A stretch of 64,000 bases of DNA from Bufo bufo (Eukaryota; Chordata; Amphibia; Anura; Bufonidae), in the NCBI RefSeq assembly GCF_905171765.1, contig NC_053390.1, positions 302,444,622 through 302,508,621 of the forward strand, read 5' to 3'. Numbering within the stretch: the stretch's first letter is position 1; each line of letters opens with the position of its first letter. The position numbers were made by a program, and so were the translations under genes. Below, piece by piece: positions 27,020 to 38,225 of the stretch. The notes below the pieces were generated by a model that made no database searches, was not told where the DNA came from, and saw only the letters and a program-made list of their open reading frames with translations.

Positions 27020-28080
27020 GGGGGAAGTATACATATTAGGTATAGCCGCGTCCGTATCGACTGGCTCTATAAATATATTACATGACCTAACCTCTCAGAT
27101 GAACACCATAAAAAATAAAAACTGTGCTAAATAAACAATTTTTTTGTCACCTTACATCACAAAAAGTATAACAGCAAGCGATCATAAAGGCGTTTGTCCA
27201 CCAAAATAGTACCAATCTAACCGTCACCTCAGCCCGCAAAAAATGAGCCACTACCTGAGACAATCGCCCAAAAAATAAAAAAACTATGGCTCAGAATATG
27301 GAGACACTAAAACATAATTTATTTATTTTTTTAAACGCTGTTATTGTGTAAAACTTACATAAATTTAAAAAAAGCATACATATTTGGCATCGCCGCGTTC
27401 ATATCGACCGGCTCTATAAAAATATCACATGACCTAACCTCTCAGATGAACACCGTAAAAAATAAACTGTGCTAAATAAACCATTTTTTGTCACCTTACA
27501 TCACAAAAAGTGTAATAGCAAGCGATCAAAAAGTCATATACACCCCAAAATAGTGCCAATCAAACCGTCATCTCATCCCGCAAAAAATGAGACCCTAGCT
27601 AAGATAATCACCCAAAAACTGAAAAAACTATTGCTCTCAGACTATGGAGACACTAAAACATGATTTTTTTTTGTTTCAAAAATTATATTATTGTGTAAAA
27701 CTTACATAAATAAAAAAAAAGTATACATATTAGGTATTGCCGTATCCGTATCGACTGGCTCTATTAAAATATCACATGACCTAACCCCTCAGATGAACAC
27801 CGTAAAAAAAATTTAAATAAAAACTGTGCTAAATTTTTTGTCACCTTACATCACAAACAGTGTAATAGCAAGCGATCAAAAAGTCACACGCACCCCAAAA
27901 TAGTGCCAATAAAACCGTCATCTCATCCCGCAAAAATCATACCCTACCCAAGGTAATCGCCCAAAAACTGAAAAAATTATGGCTCTCAGACTATATTAGG
28001 TATCGCCGCGTCCGTATCGACCGGCTCTATAAAAATATCACATGATCTAACCTGTCAGATGAATGTTGTAAATAACAAAA
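27020..28080. repeat. four tandem cassettes of about 260-360 bp
   Basis: Each cassette includes CCGTATCGACTGGCTCTAT or a close variant (at about 27,051, 27,400, 27,746 and 28,011), then CACATGACCTAACC, CAGATGAACACCGTA, GTCACCTTACATCACAAA and AGCAAGCGATCA. The copies differ by small indels and A-run length. The fourth is shorter. Confidence 0.8.
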
Positions 28081-28207
28081 AATAAAAACGGTGCCAAAAC
28101 AGCTATTTCTTGTTATCTTGCCTCACAAAAAGTGTAATATAGAGCAACCAAAAATCATATGTACCCTAAACTAGTACCAACAATACTACCACCCTATCCC
28201 GTAGTTT

Positions 28208-29000
28208 CTAAAATGGGGCCACTTTTTTGGAGTTTCTACTTTAGGGGTGCATCAGGGGGGGCTTCAAATGGAACATGGTGTCAAAAAAAACAGTCCAGCA
28301 AAATCTGCCTTCCAAAAACGGTATGGCATTCCTTTCCTTCTGCACCCTGCCGTGTGCCCGTACAGCGGTTTACGACCACATATGGGGTGTTTCTGTAAAC
28401 TACAGAATCAGGGCCATAAATATTGAGTTTTGTTTGGCTGTTAACCCTTGATTTGTAACCGGAAAAAAAATATTAAAATGGAAAATCTGCCCAAAAAGTG
28501 AAATTTTGAAATTGTATCTCTATTTTCCATTAATTCTTGTGGAACACCTAAAGGGTTAACAACATTTGTAAAATCAGTTTTGAATACCTTGAGGGGTGTA
28601 GTTTCTTAGATGGGGTCACTTTTTTGGAGTTTCTACTCTAGGAGTGCATCAGGATGCTTCAAATGGGACATGGTGTCAAAAAAAACAGTCCAGCAAAACC
28701 TGCCTTCCAAAAACCGTATGGCATTGCTTTGCTTCTGCGCCCTGCCGTGTGCCCGTACAGCGGTTTACGACCACATATGGGGTGTTTCTGTAAACTACAG
28801 AATCAGGGCCATAAATATTGAGTTTGGTTTGGCTGTTAACCCTTGCTTTCTAACTGGAAAAAAATTATTAAAATGAAAAATCTGCCAAAACAGTGAAATT
28901 TTGAAATTGTATCTCTATTTTCCATTAATTCTTGTGGAACACCTAAAGGGTTAACAAAGTTTGTAAAATCAGTTTTGAATACCTTGAGGGGTGTAGTTTA
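28208..29000. repeat. direct repeat of about 405 bp, two copies
   Basis: ATGGGGCCACTTTTTTGGAG at 28,211 and ATGGGGTCACTTTTTTGGAG at 28,610 start copies that continue together through CCGTGTGCCCGTACAGCGGT, CATATGGGGTGTTTCTGTAA and GTGGAACACCTAAAGGGTTA. Confidence 0.88.
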
Positions 29001-29583
29001 TAGAATGGGGTAATTTTTGGGTGGTTTCTATTATGTAAGCCTCACAAAGTGACTTCAGACCTGAACTGGTCCCTAAAAATTGGGTTTTTGAAAATTTCTG
29101 AAAAATTTCAAGATTTGCTTCTAAACTTCTAAGCCTTGTAACATCCCCAAAAAATAAAATATCATTCCCAAAATGATCCAAACATGAAGTAGACATATGA
29201 GGAATGTAAAGTAATAACTATTTTTGGAGGTATTACTATGTATTATAGAAGTAGAGAAATTGAAACTTGGAAATTTTCAATTTTTTAAAAATTTTTGGTA
29301 AATTTTGTATTTTTTTATAAATAAAAAAAAAATGTTTTTACTTCATTTTACCAGTGTCATGAAGTACAATATGTGACGAAAAAACAATCTCAGAATGGCC
29401 TGGATAAGTCAAAGTGTTTTAAAGTTATCAGCACTTAAAGTGACACTGGTCAGATTTGCAAAAAATGGCCTGGTCCTTAAGGTGAAATAAGGCTGTGTCC
29501 TTAAGGGGTTAAAGGAAGTCTGTCTATTTTTTACTAATGTAACTAACAGTAGTGGCCATCAGAAGTTGGATAGGCATTGTTAA

Positions 29584-29926
29584 AGGGGTATTCCGCTTGT
29601 TAAAAGTTATTCCCTATACATAGTATAGGGGATAACTATTAGATTGAAAGTTCCTACCGCTGGGACTCCCACCGATCACATGAGCGGGGGAATTCCGGGG
29701 ATAGGTGAGAGCTGTACTCAGCTATCTCCGGAACTCCCATAGAAATGAATAGAGCGGCAGCAGGCATGTGCGACCGTCCACTCCTTTTTTTTCATGGGGG
29801 CTGCAGGGGGTATGGGGCCCCCGTTCTCATGATCGGTGGGGGGCCCAGAGGTAGAACCCCCACCGATCTGATAGTTATCCCCTGTCTTGTGGATAGGGGA
29901 TAACTTCTAACAACTGGAATACCCTT
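29584..29926. mobile_element. T2/Kolobok-like palindrome
   Basis: AGGGGTATTCCGCTTGTTA after TTAA (29,580-29,583). The right arm GGATAACTTCTAACAACTGG then AATACCCT ends beside 29,927. The inner pair ATAGGGGATAACTATTAGAT and ATCTGATAGTTATCCCC is clear. The right TTAA is split by the next element. Confidence 0.7.
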
Positions 29927-29929
29927 TTA

Positions 29930-30239
29930 GGCTACATGCACACGAACGTTGTTTGTTTCCATGTCCGTTCCGTTTTTTTTCGCGGATAGGATGTGGACCC
30001 ATTAATTTCAATGGGTCCGCAAAAAATGTGGACAGCATACCGTGTGCTGTCCGCGTCAGTATCTCCGTTCCGTATCACCACAAAAAAAAAAAGAACATGT
30101 CCTATTTTTGTCCGTTTTAGGCATTGTTACAATGGATCCGCAAAAAAACGGATAGCATACGGATGTCATCCGTTTTTTTTTTATTTGCGGATCCGCAATT
30201 TGCAGACCACAAAACACATACCGTCATGTGCATGTAGCC
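29930..30239. mobile_element. Harbinger-like MITE (TTA duplication)
   Basis: GGCTACATGCACACGAACG follows TTA (29,927-29,929). The right end CGTCATGTGCATGTAGCC precedes TTA (30,240-30,242). The inner arms ATTAATTTCAATGGGTCCGC and GGATCCGCAAAAAAACGGAT mark the family. Confidence 0.85.
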
Positions 30240-30242
30240 TTA

Positions 30243-30720
30243 ATCTGCAGAAAAAGCTGTTTTATTCCTTTGGAAAACTGATCGCAAGTTCCCAGTAGGC
30301 AGACTTTCCCGTTCAAAGTGCCCAAAACTGCCCGCATTCCCTGATGTCTCCTCCTCAATGCTTCCTCCCCTTGTCTGACATCAGGCAAACATACGAATTA
30401 CATGCTCGTATGTTAACAATGCTTAGCCAACATTCAGATGGCCATTACTGTGGGTTATATTGGTGGAAAAATAGGTGACAGGCTCCCTTTAGGCACCCAG
30501 ACATTGGGTTGTACCCTTCTCTTGTTATTCTTTGCTCTCTCACTTTTCTGTCTACTCACAATACAGTACTAAAGGTTTCCTGAGCGGGATGTAGTCCTTA
30601 GCAGAACCCCAGTCTGTATCTAAAGCATATCCTGGCTCCCAAAGCCTTTCATCTCCTGGACAAGGTGGCCGTAGAGTCCTCAAGTCTCTCAGATTTTCAC
30701 ACCTCGTCTCCATACTGGTA
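30243..30720. other. no gene recognised
   Basis: No repeat ends or reliable coding sequence. A 68-codon minus-strand frame (30,552-30,758) crosses a transposon boundary and is not supported. Confidence 0.35.
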
Positions 30721-30728
30721 GGCTCCAC

Positions 30729-32960
30729 CAGGGCCGGTGCAAGGATTTTTGCCAACACAAGCGAAGCTACATTTTGGCGCCCCCCCCCCCCCCCCCCCCT
30801 CGGCGCACCGGCCCATAAGACGCACCTAGGTTTTAGAGGAGGATAATAAGAAAAAAATATATTCCATTACACCTCAGACCAGACTACCAATCAGACCCCC
30901 AATGCCTCAGATCAGCCCCCCCATGTCAGCCATCAGCTCCCCATGTCACATTTCTCCCCCTCAAGGCCTCCATGTTAACACCTGAGTGGGGCTGTGACTG
31001 TCTGACTCCTGCTGCTGGCTGCGTCTTCAGTCTGGCTGACGGCTGTGTCTGGTAGTCAGACGAGACACAAGTTATGGTACGTTCACTCTTGCCATATCGA
31101 TTGCCACTCAGCTTTCCCAGGAACAGATATGCCTAGATGATGGCCCAATAGAATGAGAATAGAAGCAGAATAAAACAAATCAAGGAATCATTGTCATCTT
31201 CCTGTCTATTCAGAATCTTAAGAAGATGGCCGAGATGAGTTTCTCCGGGGTTGTATAGACCTCTAGCTGCCATCATAGACGCTCAGTATGATGATGTTTA
31301 CTGATGACACTTATAAATGGACATTAGTGATCTCACCTTCCTCCCCCGTAAGTATTATCATTCATCCCACACCTCTGAACGCTTCCATATCTGCCTCTCC
31401 ACACGGAGCGTGACTCAGACGGTCAAACCTTTCCCCTTAATTTAATTCCATTGATAAAGTACTAACCACACCATGGGGCTGATGCAACAGATCATGAATA
31501 TTCTCATCCCTGTTACAGGAAGATGAAATATTACATATTCATTTACAGCAATGAACCCAGAAAGCAACATTGCAACCGTTATATCTCTACTCTTGACTCC
31601 TTCGGTGTATGAAATAAGGGGCCACAAGGGACGTAACACGTGGCCTACTGTATAGCGTTCTCACATGCGGACCCCTCACAGTCACTAATTATCTGACGAC
31701 TGACGGGACCTCAAATGCATTACTGGGATTCTCCCCTGCAGGTGATGACTTACTGCAGTACTCAGCTCAGCTCCTTTCTTAAAGGGTTTCTATCACTTCG
31801 TTTCACAGAATTAGCTGTCAGACTCTAGCGATCCGCTAGTGTCTGCTCTGCCGAACCATCCTAATATAATTGCTTTTGGGGCAGCCGTTTTGCTAAAAAA
31901 AGAACTTTTATTAATATGCTAATGAGCCTCTAGGTGCTATGGGGGCGTCATTAGCACCTAGAGGCTCGGTCTACCTTCACAAACTGCCGCCGCCCAGCGC
32001 GTCCCTCCAGCCCGCCCATCTCCTCCGGAATGCGATCCTCCCTGTGAAAGTATGTATTCGGCGCATGCGCAGTGAATGTCTGACCGCTTCCCTGCTCAGA
32101 CATCTCCACTGCGCCTGCGCGATGACATCATAGTGCTCCGAGGAACAGGCGCAGTGGAGATGTCTGAGCAGTGAAGCGGTCAGACATTCACTGCGCATGC
32201 GCCGAATACAGGCGCTCACAGGGAGGATCGCATTCAGGAGGAGATGGGTGGGCTGGAGGGACGCGCTGGGCGGCGGCAGTTTGTGAAGGTAGACCAAGCC
32301 TCTAGGCGCTAATGACGCCCCCATAGCACCTAGAGGCTCATTAGCATATTAATAAAAGTTCTTTTTTTAGCAAAACGGCTGCCCCAAAAGCAATTATATT
32401 AGGATGGTTCGGCAGAGCAGACACTAGCGGATCGCTAGTGTCTGACTACTAATTATGTGAAACGAAGTAATAGAAACCCTTTAATGAACCCAGGACGGTG
32501 AGCGCAAACACAACACAGACACAGTCAGCTCGCCTCACCTCTAGTCCCTGCTTCAATTTCTTGGTCCCTCACCTCTGATTCAATTTCTTGTGCAGGTGAC
32601 TTGTCAGTTGTCACTAGTGGCAGCCAGAGCGGCGCACTGAGCCTATGAATGAATATCTATCATTCATCTATCTATGATCATCTATCTCTGCCTAAGTGCC
32701 TAGCTAGCTATGTTGCCCTGACTACGAGTCCAGCCGGGCGGCCCGGCACACAGCCGCACACGCAGGCTGGGGGGGGGGGGCGGGCGGGTGATATCTGTTG
32801 CCCCGAGTCCCTGACTACTCTAGACTAGACGAGCGCCGGCGGCCGCGGCAGGTTCAAGTAAGTCAAGTGCAAAAAAAAAAACATTCATTCATTCTTCCGC
32901 CCTGCGCAGGGCGCGCCCTAAGGCGGCCGCTTGGTCTGCCTTATGGTAGCGCCGGCCCTG
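30729..32960. mobile_element. hAT element (non-autonomous) with perfect 8-bp duplication
   Basis: Termini CAGGGCCGGTGCAAGG and GCGCCGGCCCTG are inverted. GGCTCCAC lies on both sides (30,721-30,728 and 32,961-32,968), the 8-bp signature of hAT. The interior has a 20-bp poly-C at 30,780, a CCTAGGTTTTAGAGGAGG block related to 16,060-16,110, a G-run at 32,769 and a 698-bp T2 palindrome. No transposase sequence is recognisable. Confidence 0.88.
31783..32480. mobile_element. T2/Kolobok-like palindrome, near-perfect, TTAA-flanked
   Basis: AGGGTTTCTATCACTTCG after TTAA (31,779-31,782). CGAAGTAATAGAAACCCT before TTAA (32,481-32,484). The arms pair over roughly 330 bp each with few mismatches, including GCCGCCGCCCAGCGCGTCCC and its inverse and GGCGCATGCGCAGTGAATG and its inverse. 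The minus- and plus-strand open frames here encode nearly the same peptide because the DNA is a palindrome. Confidence 0.92.
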
Positions 32961-32988
32961 GGCTCCACCATAACACTTGTCTCTCTTA

Positions 32989-33331
32989 GGCTACGTCTAC
33001 ACAACGACATTTGTTGCGCGACAATAAGTCGCGCGACAGATAGGGCACAACTACACTGCAACATTTGTAGCGCAACATTTTGTTGCACTAATGTCGCGCG
33101 ACAATTTTTATAATGGCAGTCTATGGTGTCGCACTGCAACATGTGACATGCTGCGACTGCGACGCAACATTCGCAGAAAAATCTATCTCAAATGGATTTT
33201 CTGCGACTGTTGCGTCGCAGTCGCAGCATGTTGCAGTGAGACTGCCACCATAGACTGCCATTATAAAAATTGTCGCACAACATTAGTGCAACAAAATGTC
33301 GCGTGACAAATGTCGTTGTGTAGATGTAGCC
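32989..33331. mobile_element. Harbinger-like MITE, CGCGAC-rich subfamily
   Basis: GGCTACGTCTACACAACGAC to GTCGTTGTGTAGATGTAGCC. The flanks are TTA and TAA, so the duplication is imperfect. The interior is repeated GCGCGACA / TGTCGCGC and TGCGACTGCGACGCAAC motifs that pair over the whole length. Confidence 0.75.
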
Positions 33332-33511
33332 TAATTCTACGTCTTTGCTCCTCTCTGGCTGGTTTTGTCCTAGGCCTGCTTCTCCTATCTCAAGTTCTAC
33401 AGCACTCCAAAGTATATATGCAAAGTGCAGTATGAGATTTATTTACATGTCCAGGTCACGTTTCGCTCCATAAAGACCACTTTCAGACCGTAACACAATA
33501 ACAGATACATA

Positions 33512-35068
33512 CAGGGAGTGCAGAATTATTAGGCAAATTGTATTTTTGAGGATTAATTTTATTATTGAACAACAACCATGTTCTCAATGAACCCAAAAAA
33601 CTCATTAATATCAAAGCTGAATATTTTTGGAAGTAGTTTTTAGTTTGTTTTTAGTTTTAGCTATTTTAGGGGGATGTCTGTGCAGGTGACTATTACTGTG
33701 CATAATTATTAGGCAACTTAACAAAAAACACATATATACCCATTTCAATTATTTATTTTTACCAGTGAAACCAATATAACATCTCAACATTCACAAATAT
33801 ACATTTCTGACATTCAAAAACAAAACAAAAACAAATCAGTGACCAATATAGCCACCTTTCTTTGCAAGGACACTCAAAAGCCTGCCATCCATGGATTCTG
33901 TCAGTGATTTGATCTGTTCACCATCAACATTGCGTGCAGCAGCAACCACAGCCTCCCAGACACTGTTCAGAGAGGTGTACTGTTTTCCCTCCTTGTAAAT
34001 CTCACATTTGATGATGGACCACAGGTTCTCAATGGGGTTCAGATCAGGTGAACAAGGAGGCCATGTCATTAGATTTTCTTCTTTTATACCCTTACTTGCC
34101 AGCCACGCTGTGGAGTACTTGGACGCGTGTGATGGAGCATTGTCCTGCATGAAAATCATGTTTTTCTTGAAGGATTCAGACTTCTTCCTGTACCACTGCT
34201 TGAAGAAGGTGTCTTCCAGAAACTGGCAGTAGGACTGGGAGTTGAGCTTGACTCCATCCTCAACCCGAAAAGGCCCCACAAGCTCATCTTTGATGATACC
34301 AGCCCAAACCAGTACTCCACCTCCACCTTGCTGGCGTATGAGTCGGACTGGAGCTCTCTGCCCTTTACCAATCCAGCCACGGGCCCATCCATCTGGCCCA
34401 TCAAGACTCTCTCATTTCATCAGTCCATAAAACCTTAGAAAAATCAGTCTTGAGATATTTCTTGGCCCAGTCTTGACGTTTCAGCTTGTGTGTCTTGTTC
34501 AGTGGTGGTCGTCTTTCAGCCTTTCTTACCTTGGCCATGTCTCTGAGTATTGCACACCTTGTGCTTTTGGGCACTCCAGTGATGTTGCAGCTCTGAAATA
34601 TGGCCAAACTGGTGGCAAGTGGCATCTTGGCAGCTGCACGCTTGACTTTTCTCAGTTCATGGGCAGTTATTTTGCGCCTTGGTTTTTCCACACGCTTCTT
34701 GCGACTCTGTTGACTATTTTGAATGAAACGCTTGATTGTTCGATGATCACGCTTCAGAAGCTTTGCAATTTTAAGAGTGCTGCATCCCTCTGCAAGATAT
34801 CTCACTATTTTTGACTTTTCTGAGCCTGTCAAGTCCTTCTTTTGACCCATTTTGCCAAAGGAAAGGAAGTTGCCTAATAATTATGCACACCTAATATAGG
34901 GTGTTGATGTCATTAGACCACACCCCTTCTCATTACAGAGATGCACATCACCTAATATGCTTAATTGGTAGTAGGCTTTCGAGCCTATACAGCTTGGAGT
35001 AAGACAACATGCATAAAGAGGATGATGTGGTCAAAATACTCATTTGCCTAATAATTCTGCACGCAGTG
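33512..35068 (-). mobile_element. Tc1-like DNA transposon, copy B
   Basis: A 1,557-bp element in the opposite orientation to copy A, flanked by TA (33,510-33,511 and 35,069-35,070). The ends are CAGGGAGTGCAGAATTATTA and the inverse terminus near 35,045-35,068. The sequence is almost identical to copy A along its length, implying recent activity of the family. The transposase frame is broken at a different place from copy A. Confidence 0.93.
33836..34850 (-). pseudogene. Tc1 transposase, frameshifted (copy B)
   Basis: On the minus strand the frame runs from ATG at 34,850 (MGQKKDLTGSEKSKI) to DEMRES, then a TGA at about 34,402. Against copy A two bases (GT, in AGAGTGAGT) are missing just after the first catalytic Asp, and this shifts the frame. 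Downstream sequence is otherwise preserved: the second Asp (FMQDNAPSH) and Glu (PIENLW) lie in the frame ending at 33,836. Copy B keeps the 13 bp that copy A lost. Helix-turn-helix and DDE domains are both present, so only this lesion is obvious. Confidence 0.9.
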
Positions 35069-35070
35069 TA

Positions 35071-35500
35071 TATGATTATAATGTACAAGAGATATACAGG
35101 ATGGTAATGAACATAATTCATAAAGTCAAGGATACCAATGCGTCTCAAGATCAGAAGAATAATAGGATGAACGGGTATTCAATTATGGGTAGGTAGGTAG
35201 GAAGGTGTAAGAGCAGTAATGAGGACAAGTATATCTTAGGGAACATGGTCCTACATGGTAAAAGGTAATGGTTCTGGGATGGAGACCAGAGCGGTAAATT
35301 GAACCATGTGGGCCAGAAACAGCAGGTGCAGTGCAGAGAGAGGAGATGTGAGACGGGGTATCCTGATAATCCCCACCATGGTACCTCGCTGTATTGGCTA
35401 TAGATGGCACACACCAGCATTGTATACAGCCACACCACCAGTGCCAACTCAGTGTGAGCAGCTTGTTACGGTATTTTTAATCCAACAATGTCCCAACCAC
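35071..35500. other. no gene recognised
   Basis: A short TAGG-type simple repeat near 35,187-35,205 is the only notable feature. Open frames in three phases are uninformative. Confidence 0.35.
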
Positions 35501-35505
35501 TTTAA

Positions 35506-36044
35506 AGAGGACCTTTCACCAGTTTTTACTCTATAAAAGCGAAACCTCACACTGTAGCCCATGTTCCCTAGATGTCATATCGCTAATTTTTTTCATGATA
35601 TGCTCCTCCGTTGCGCCACTGTGTCCCTCGTCCTGTTTAGGCGCCCTGTATGCTAATTAGTAGCATCGGAACAGGAAGGAGGAGACATCAGCTTTTCTCA
35701 GTGGGCGTCTCTTCTGTCTGGCTGTGGCGCTGTCCAATCACAGCGGACCGCGTCACAGCCATTGAGAAAAAACAGCTCACCTTCTCCATGGCTGTGACGC
35801 GCTCTGCTGTGATTGGACAGCGCCACAGCCAGACAGAAGAGACGCCCACTGAGAAAAGCTGATGTCTCCTCCTCCCTGTTCCGATGATACTAATTAGCAT
35901 ACAGGGTGCCTAAACAGAAGGAGGGGCACAGCGGCACAACAGAGGAGCATACCATGAAAAAAATTTGCGATATGACATCTAGGGAACATGGGCTACAGTG
36001 TGAGGTATCGCTTTTATAAAGTAAAAACTGGTGAAAGGTCCTCT
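35506..36044. mobile_element. T2/Kolobok-like palindrome, TTAA-flanked
   Basis: AGAGGACCTTTCACCAGTTT after TTAA (35,502-35,505). AAACTGGTGAAAGGTCCTCT before TTAA (36,045-36,048). Inner arms: GTCTGGCTGTGGCGCTGTCC and inverse, GCTTTTCTCAGTGGGCGTCT and inverse, ATGCTAATTAGTA / ACTAATTAGCAT. A decayed relative lies downstream of ABHD4 at 61,714-62,036. Confidence 0.9.
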
Positions 36045-36048
36045 TTAA

Positions 36049-37576
36049 CACTGGAGGCTGTCACTTCTGTCCAGGTCCTGGAGACTTCTGCTGCAGACTT
36101 CTCCTTTGATGCTGTAGAGACCCTCTTGACATGAGGATGATGATCACCCAAGACCATGGTATGGTAGCCATTGATAGTGAGCTGCGTGTGGTCCTAATGG
36201 CTTAGTCAGTCATGAGAGAGACAGCCTGCTCTGTGACTGGCTGAGTGTGGTGGCGCAAGTTATTCACTCTCCGCTGGATTGGCTCAGCAGCAAATGAATG
36301 TCAGACGATCTCTTACAGACTGCTCTCCATTGTCCCCCCCCCTCACATAGACTGCTCCTCATGGTCCTTTCTCTCCCAAAGACTGCTCCCTCCTTACTTC
36401 TTCTCTTGCAGACTGCTCCCCATGACTTCCCACCTGAAGAACAATAAACAGTGAGCAATCATTATTTGGACTCTGGATGCTGCTTGGTCCAGTCCCATCA
36501 CTGCCATTTGCCCTACAGCCATCCAATGACCTTGATCCATAGACCTTCTCCTGCCACTGATTCTCCCCTGAATGCATGGACGTACGGCAGAGAGCTTCCC
36601 AACTTGGAAATGAAGCCACCTGGCCCATCCTCCTTACTTCTGTTCTATTTGGAGAGGTGGCCAGTCCCGGGACTCCGTTCGGCCAGTTCAGACAGCTTAC
36701 TAGTGGTGAACACTGTGGCTCTATGCCCTGTTAGCGCCATCCTGACTGAGAACCAGCAGCAAGGATTGGTCTAGGTCACAATGATGGCTAACCTCCGCCA
36801 CTCCAGCTGTGGTGAAACTACGACTCCCAGCATGCCCCATTCTTTTCTACGGAGTTCTGAGAACAGCCAAGCAAGTGTGCATCGTGGGAGTCGTAGTTTT
36901 ACCACAGCTGGAGTGCCGGAGGATAGCCATCACAGGGCTAGGACATCAGGTACACATCGGTGGCCCACACGCTGCAAATCTGAAGAGACTCTGGCTAGCC
37001 CCTTCTATCAACCAGGTAAGATCGAAATCCTAATTCCTGACACCTGGTCTGCACCACGTGGTCAAATCATTTTCCTGTTTCCTGGTGCGGTAGCTCCCTA
37101 GGTTAGCCCTACAGTGCCTAGCGACAAATACCGCCCTGCAAAACAGACCAAATTTATATTGAGATATACAAACCCATTACCACCATTGTAATGACAACCA
37201 AGTAGGACTACATGCGTGTTAGCATTTTGTATGTTTCTAGATATCCACTTGAAAATGAAGGTGAGGGATAAGTATGGGTAACTAGGTTATTTTATACATG
37301 GTCCTGATAAATGTTTGACCAACTCATTTCCTAGTACAGTACCATAATATACACAGATTGCCCCACGTGCTGTCCATAGTGTGACGATTAATCTGTCTCA
37401 TAGGAAGCCTATTTGTGTGACACGATGGGGGGGGGGGGGGGTGATGCTGGCTTAGTCACAAACAAGCTCTGAAAAATGAAAGGTGGAATCTGATTGGTTG
37501 CTATGGGCGACTAAGCCAGTTCTACTTTACACCAGTTGTGATAAATCTCCCTCCATGTCCACAGACTGCAGAAGTC
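36049..37576. other. intergenic, one hAT-like palindrome and simple repeats
   Basis: 36,790-36,912 is a palindrome (TGGCTAACCTCCGCCACTCC / GGAGTGCCGGAGGATAGCCA with AAACTACGACTCCCAG) of the same type as 7,703-7,849. A G-run lies at 37,427-37,441. 37,470-37,555 is a partial copy of the 2,551-2,710 palindrome. I find no supported gene. Confidence 0.5.
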
Positions 37577-38225
37577 TCCTCAAAGGGCATCTGTCACCTA
37601 TGACCTGTGCGCTTGGCAGCTGAAAACATCTGTGTTGGTCCCATGTTCATATGTGCCCGTATTACTGAGAAATAGGAAGTTTTAATATATGCAAATCAGC
37701 CTCTAAGAGCAATGGGGGCGTTACCATTACACCTAGAGGCTCTGCTCTCTCTGTAAATACCACGCCCTCTCCACTTTGATTGACAGGACGAGGCAGTGGA
37801 AAGGTCATCACTCCTGGCCCTGTCAATCAAAGTGGAGAGGGCGTGGCAGCTGCAGAGAGAGCAGAGCCTCTAGGTGTAATGGTAACGCCCTCGTTGCTCT
37901 TAGAGGCTGATTTGCATATATTGATAGGGGCATGGCCTGATTAGGCTTTGCACCTCATGGTGCCATTGAAACATATGGTACTATTGGTTTTGGGTTTTCT
38001 GCCCCCCCCCCCCCCTCCCTTTTCCCTTTGTGTCTCTGATTATTTTCTTCAGGTGAAGTAAGCCAGTTGGATACCGGGCAGCTTCAGGATTGGTCCGTTT
38101 GGCTGAAGGGTCAGTGATTATTATTGGTTAAATCTGTTGCTGTCTGGTTGCTGGGCCTTGTTCTATTTTTATCTAGGACCTGGATTGGTTAGCGTTGCGG
38201 TGCGGCGGGAAAGCTACCTATTTAA

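Larger units (their letters stand above)
26521..29508. mobile_element. 3-kb non-autonomous piggyBac-like element built of tandem cassettes
   Basis: Bounded by TTAA (26,517-26,520 and 29,509-29,512). The left end CCCCTTACGGACACATGG has CCTTAAGGACACATGACG just inside it, and the right end reads GGCTGTGTCCTTAAGGGG. The first 250 bp include hairpins (GACGTACCGGTACGTC, GATCACCACTGCCC region). The middle is a four-fold tandem repeat (about 27,020-28,080), then a two-fold repeat (28,208-29,000). Its last 60 bp (AATGGCCTGGTCCTTAAGG) resemble the end of the piggyBac at 38,226-42,418 (AGTGGCCTGGTCATTAAGGG), which supports a piggyBac relationship. No transposase frame. Confidence 0.7.

Noticed and set aside
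31939..32324. Plus- and minus-strand frames with the same peptide (MGASLAPRG...)
   Set aside because: They mirror each other because the DNA is a near-perfect palindrome.
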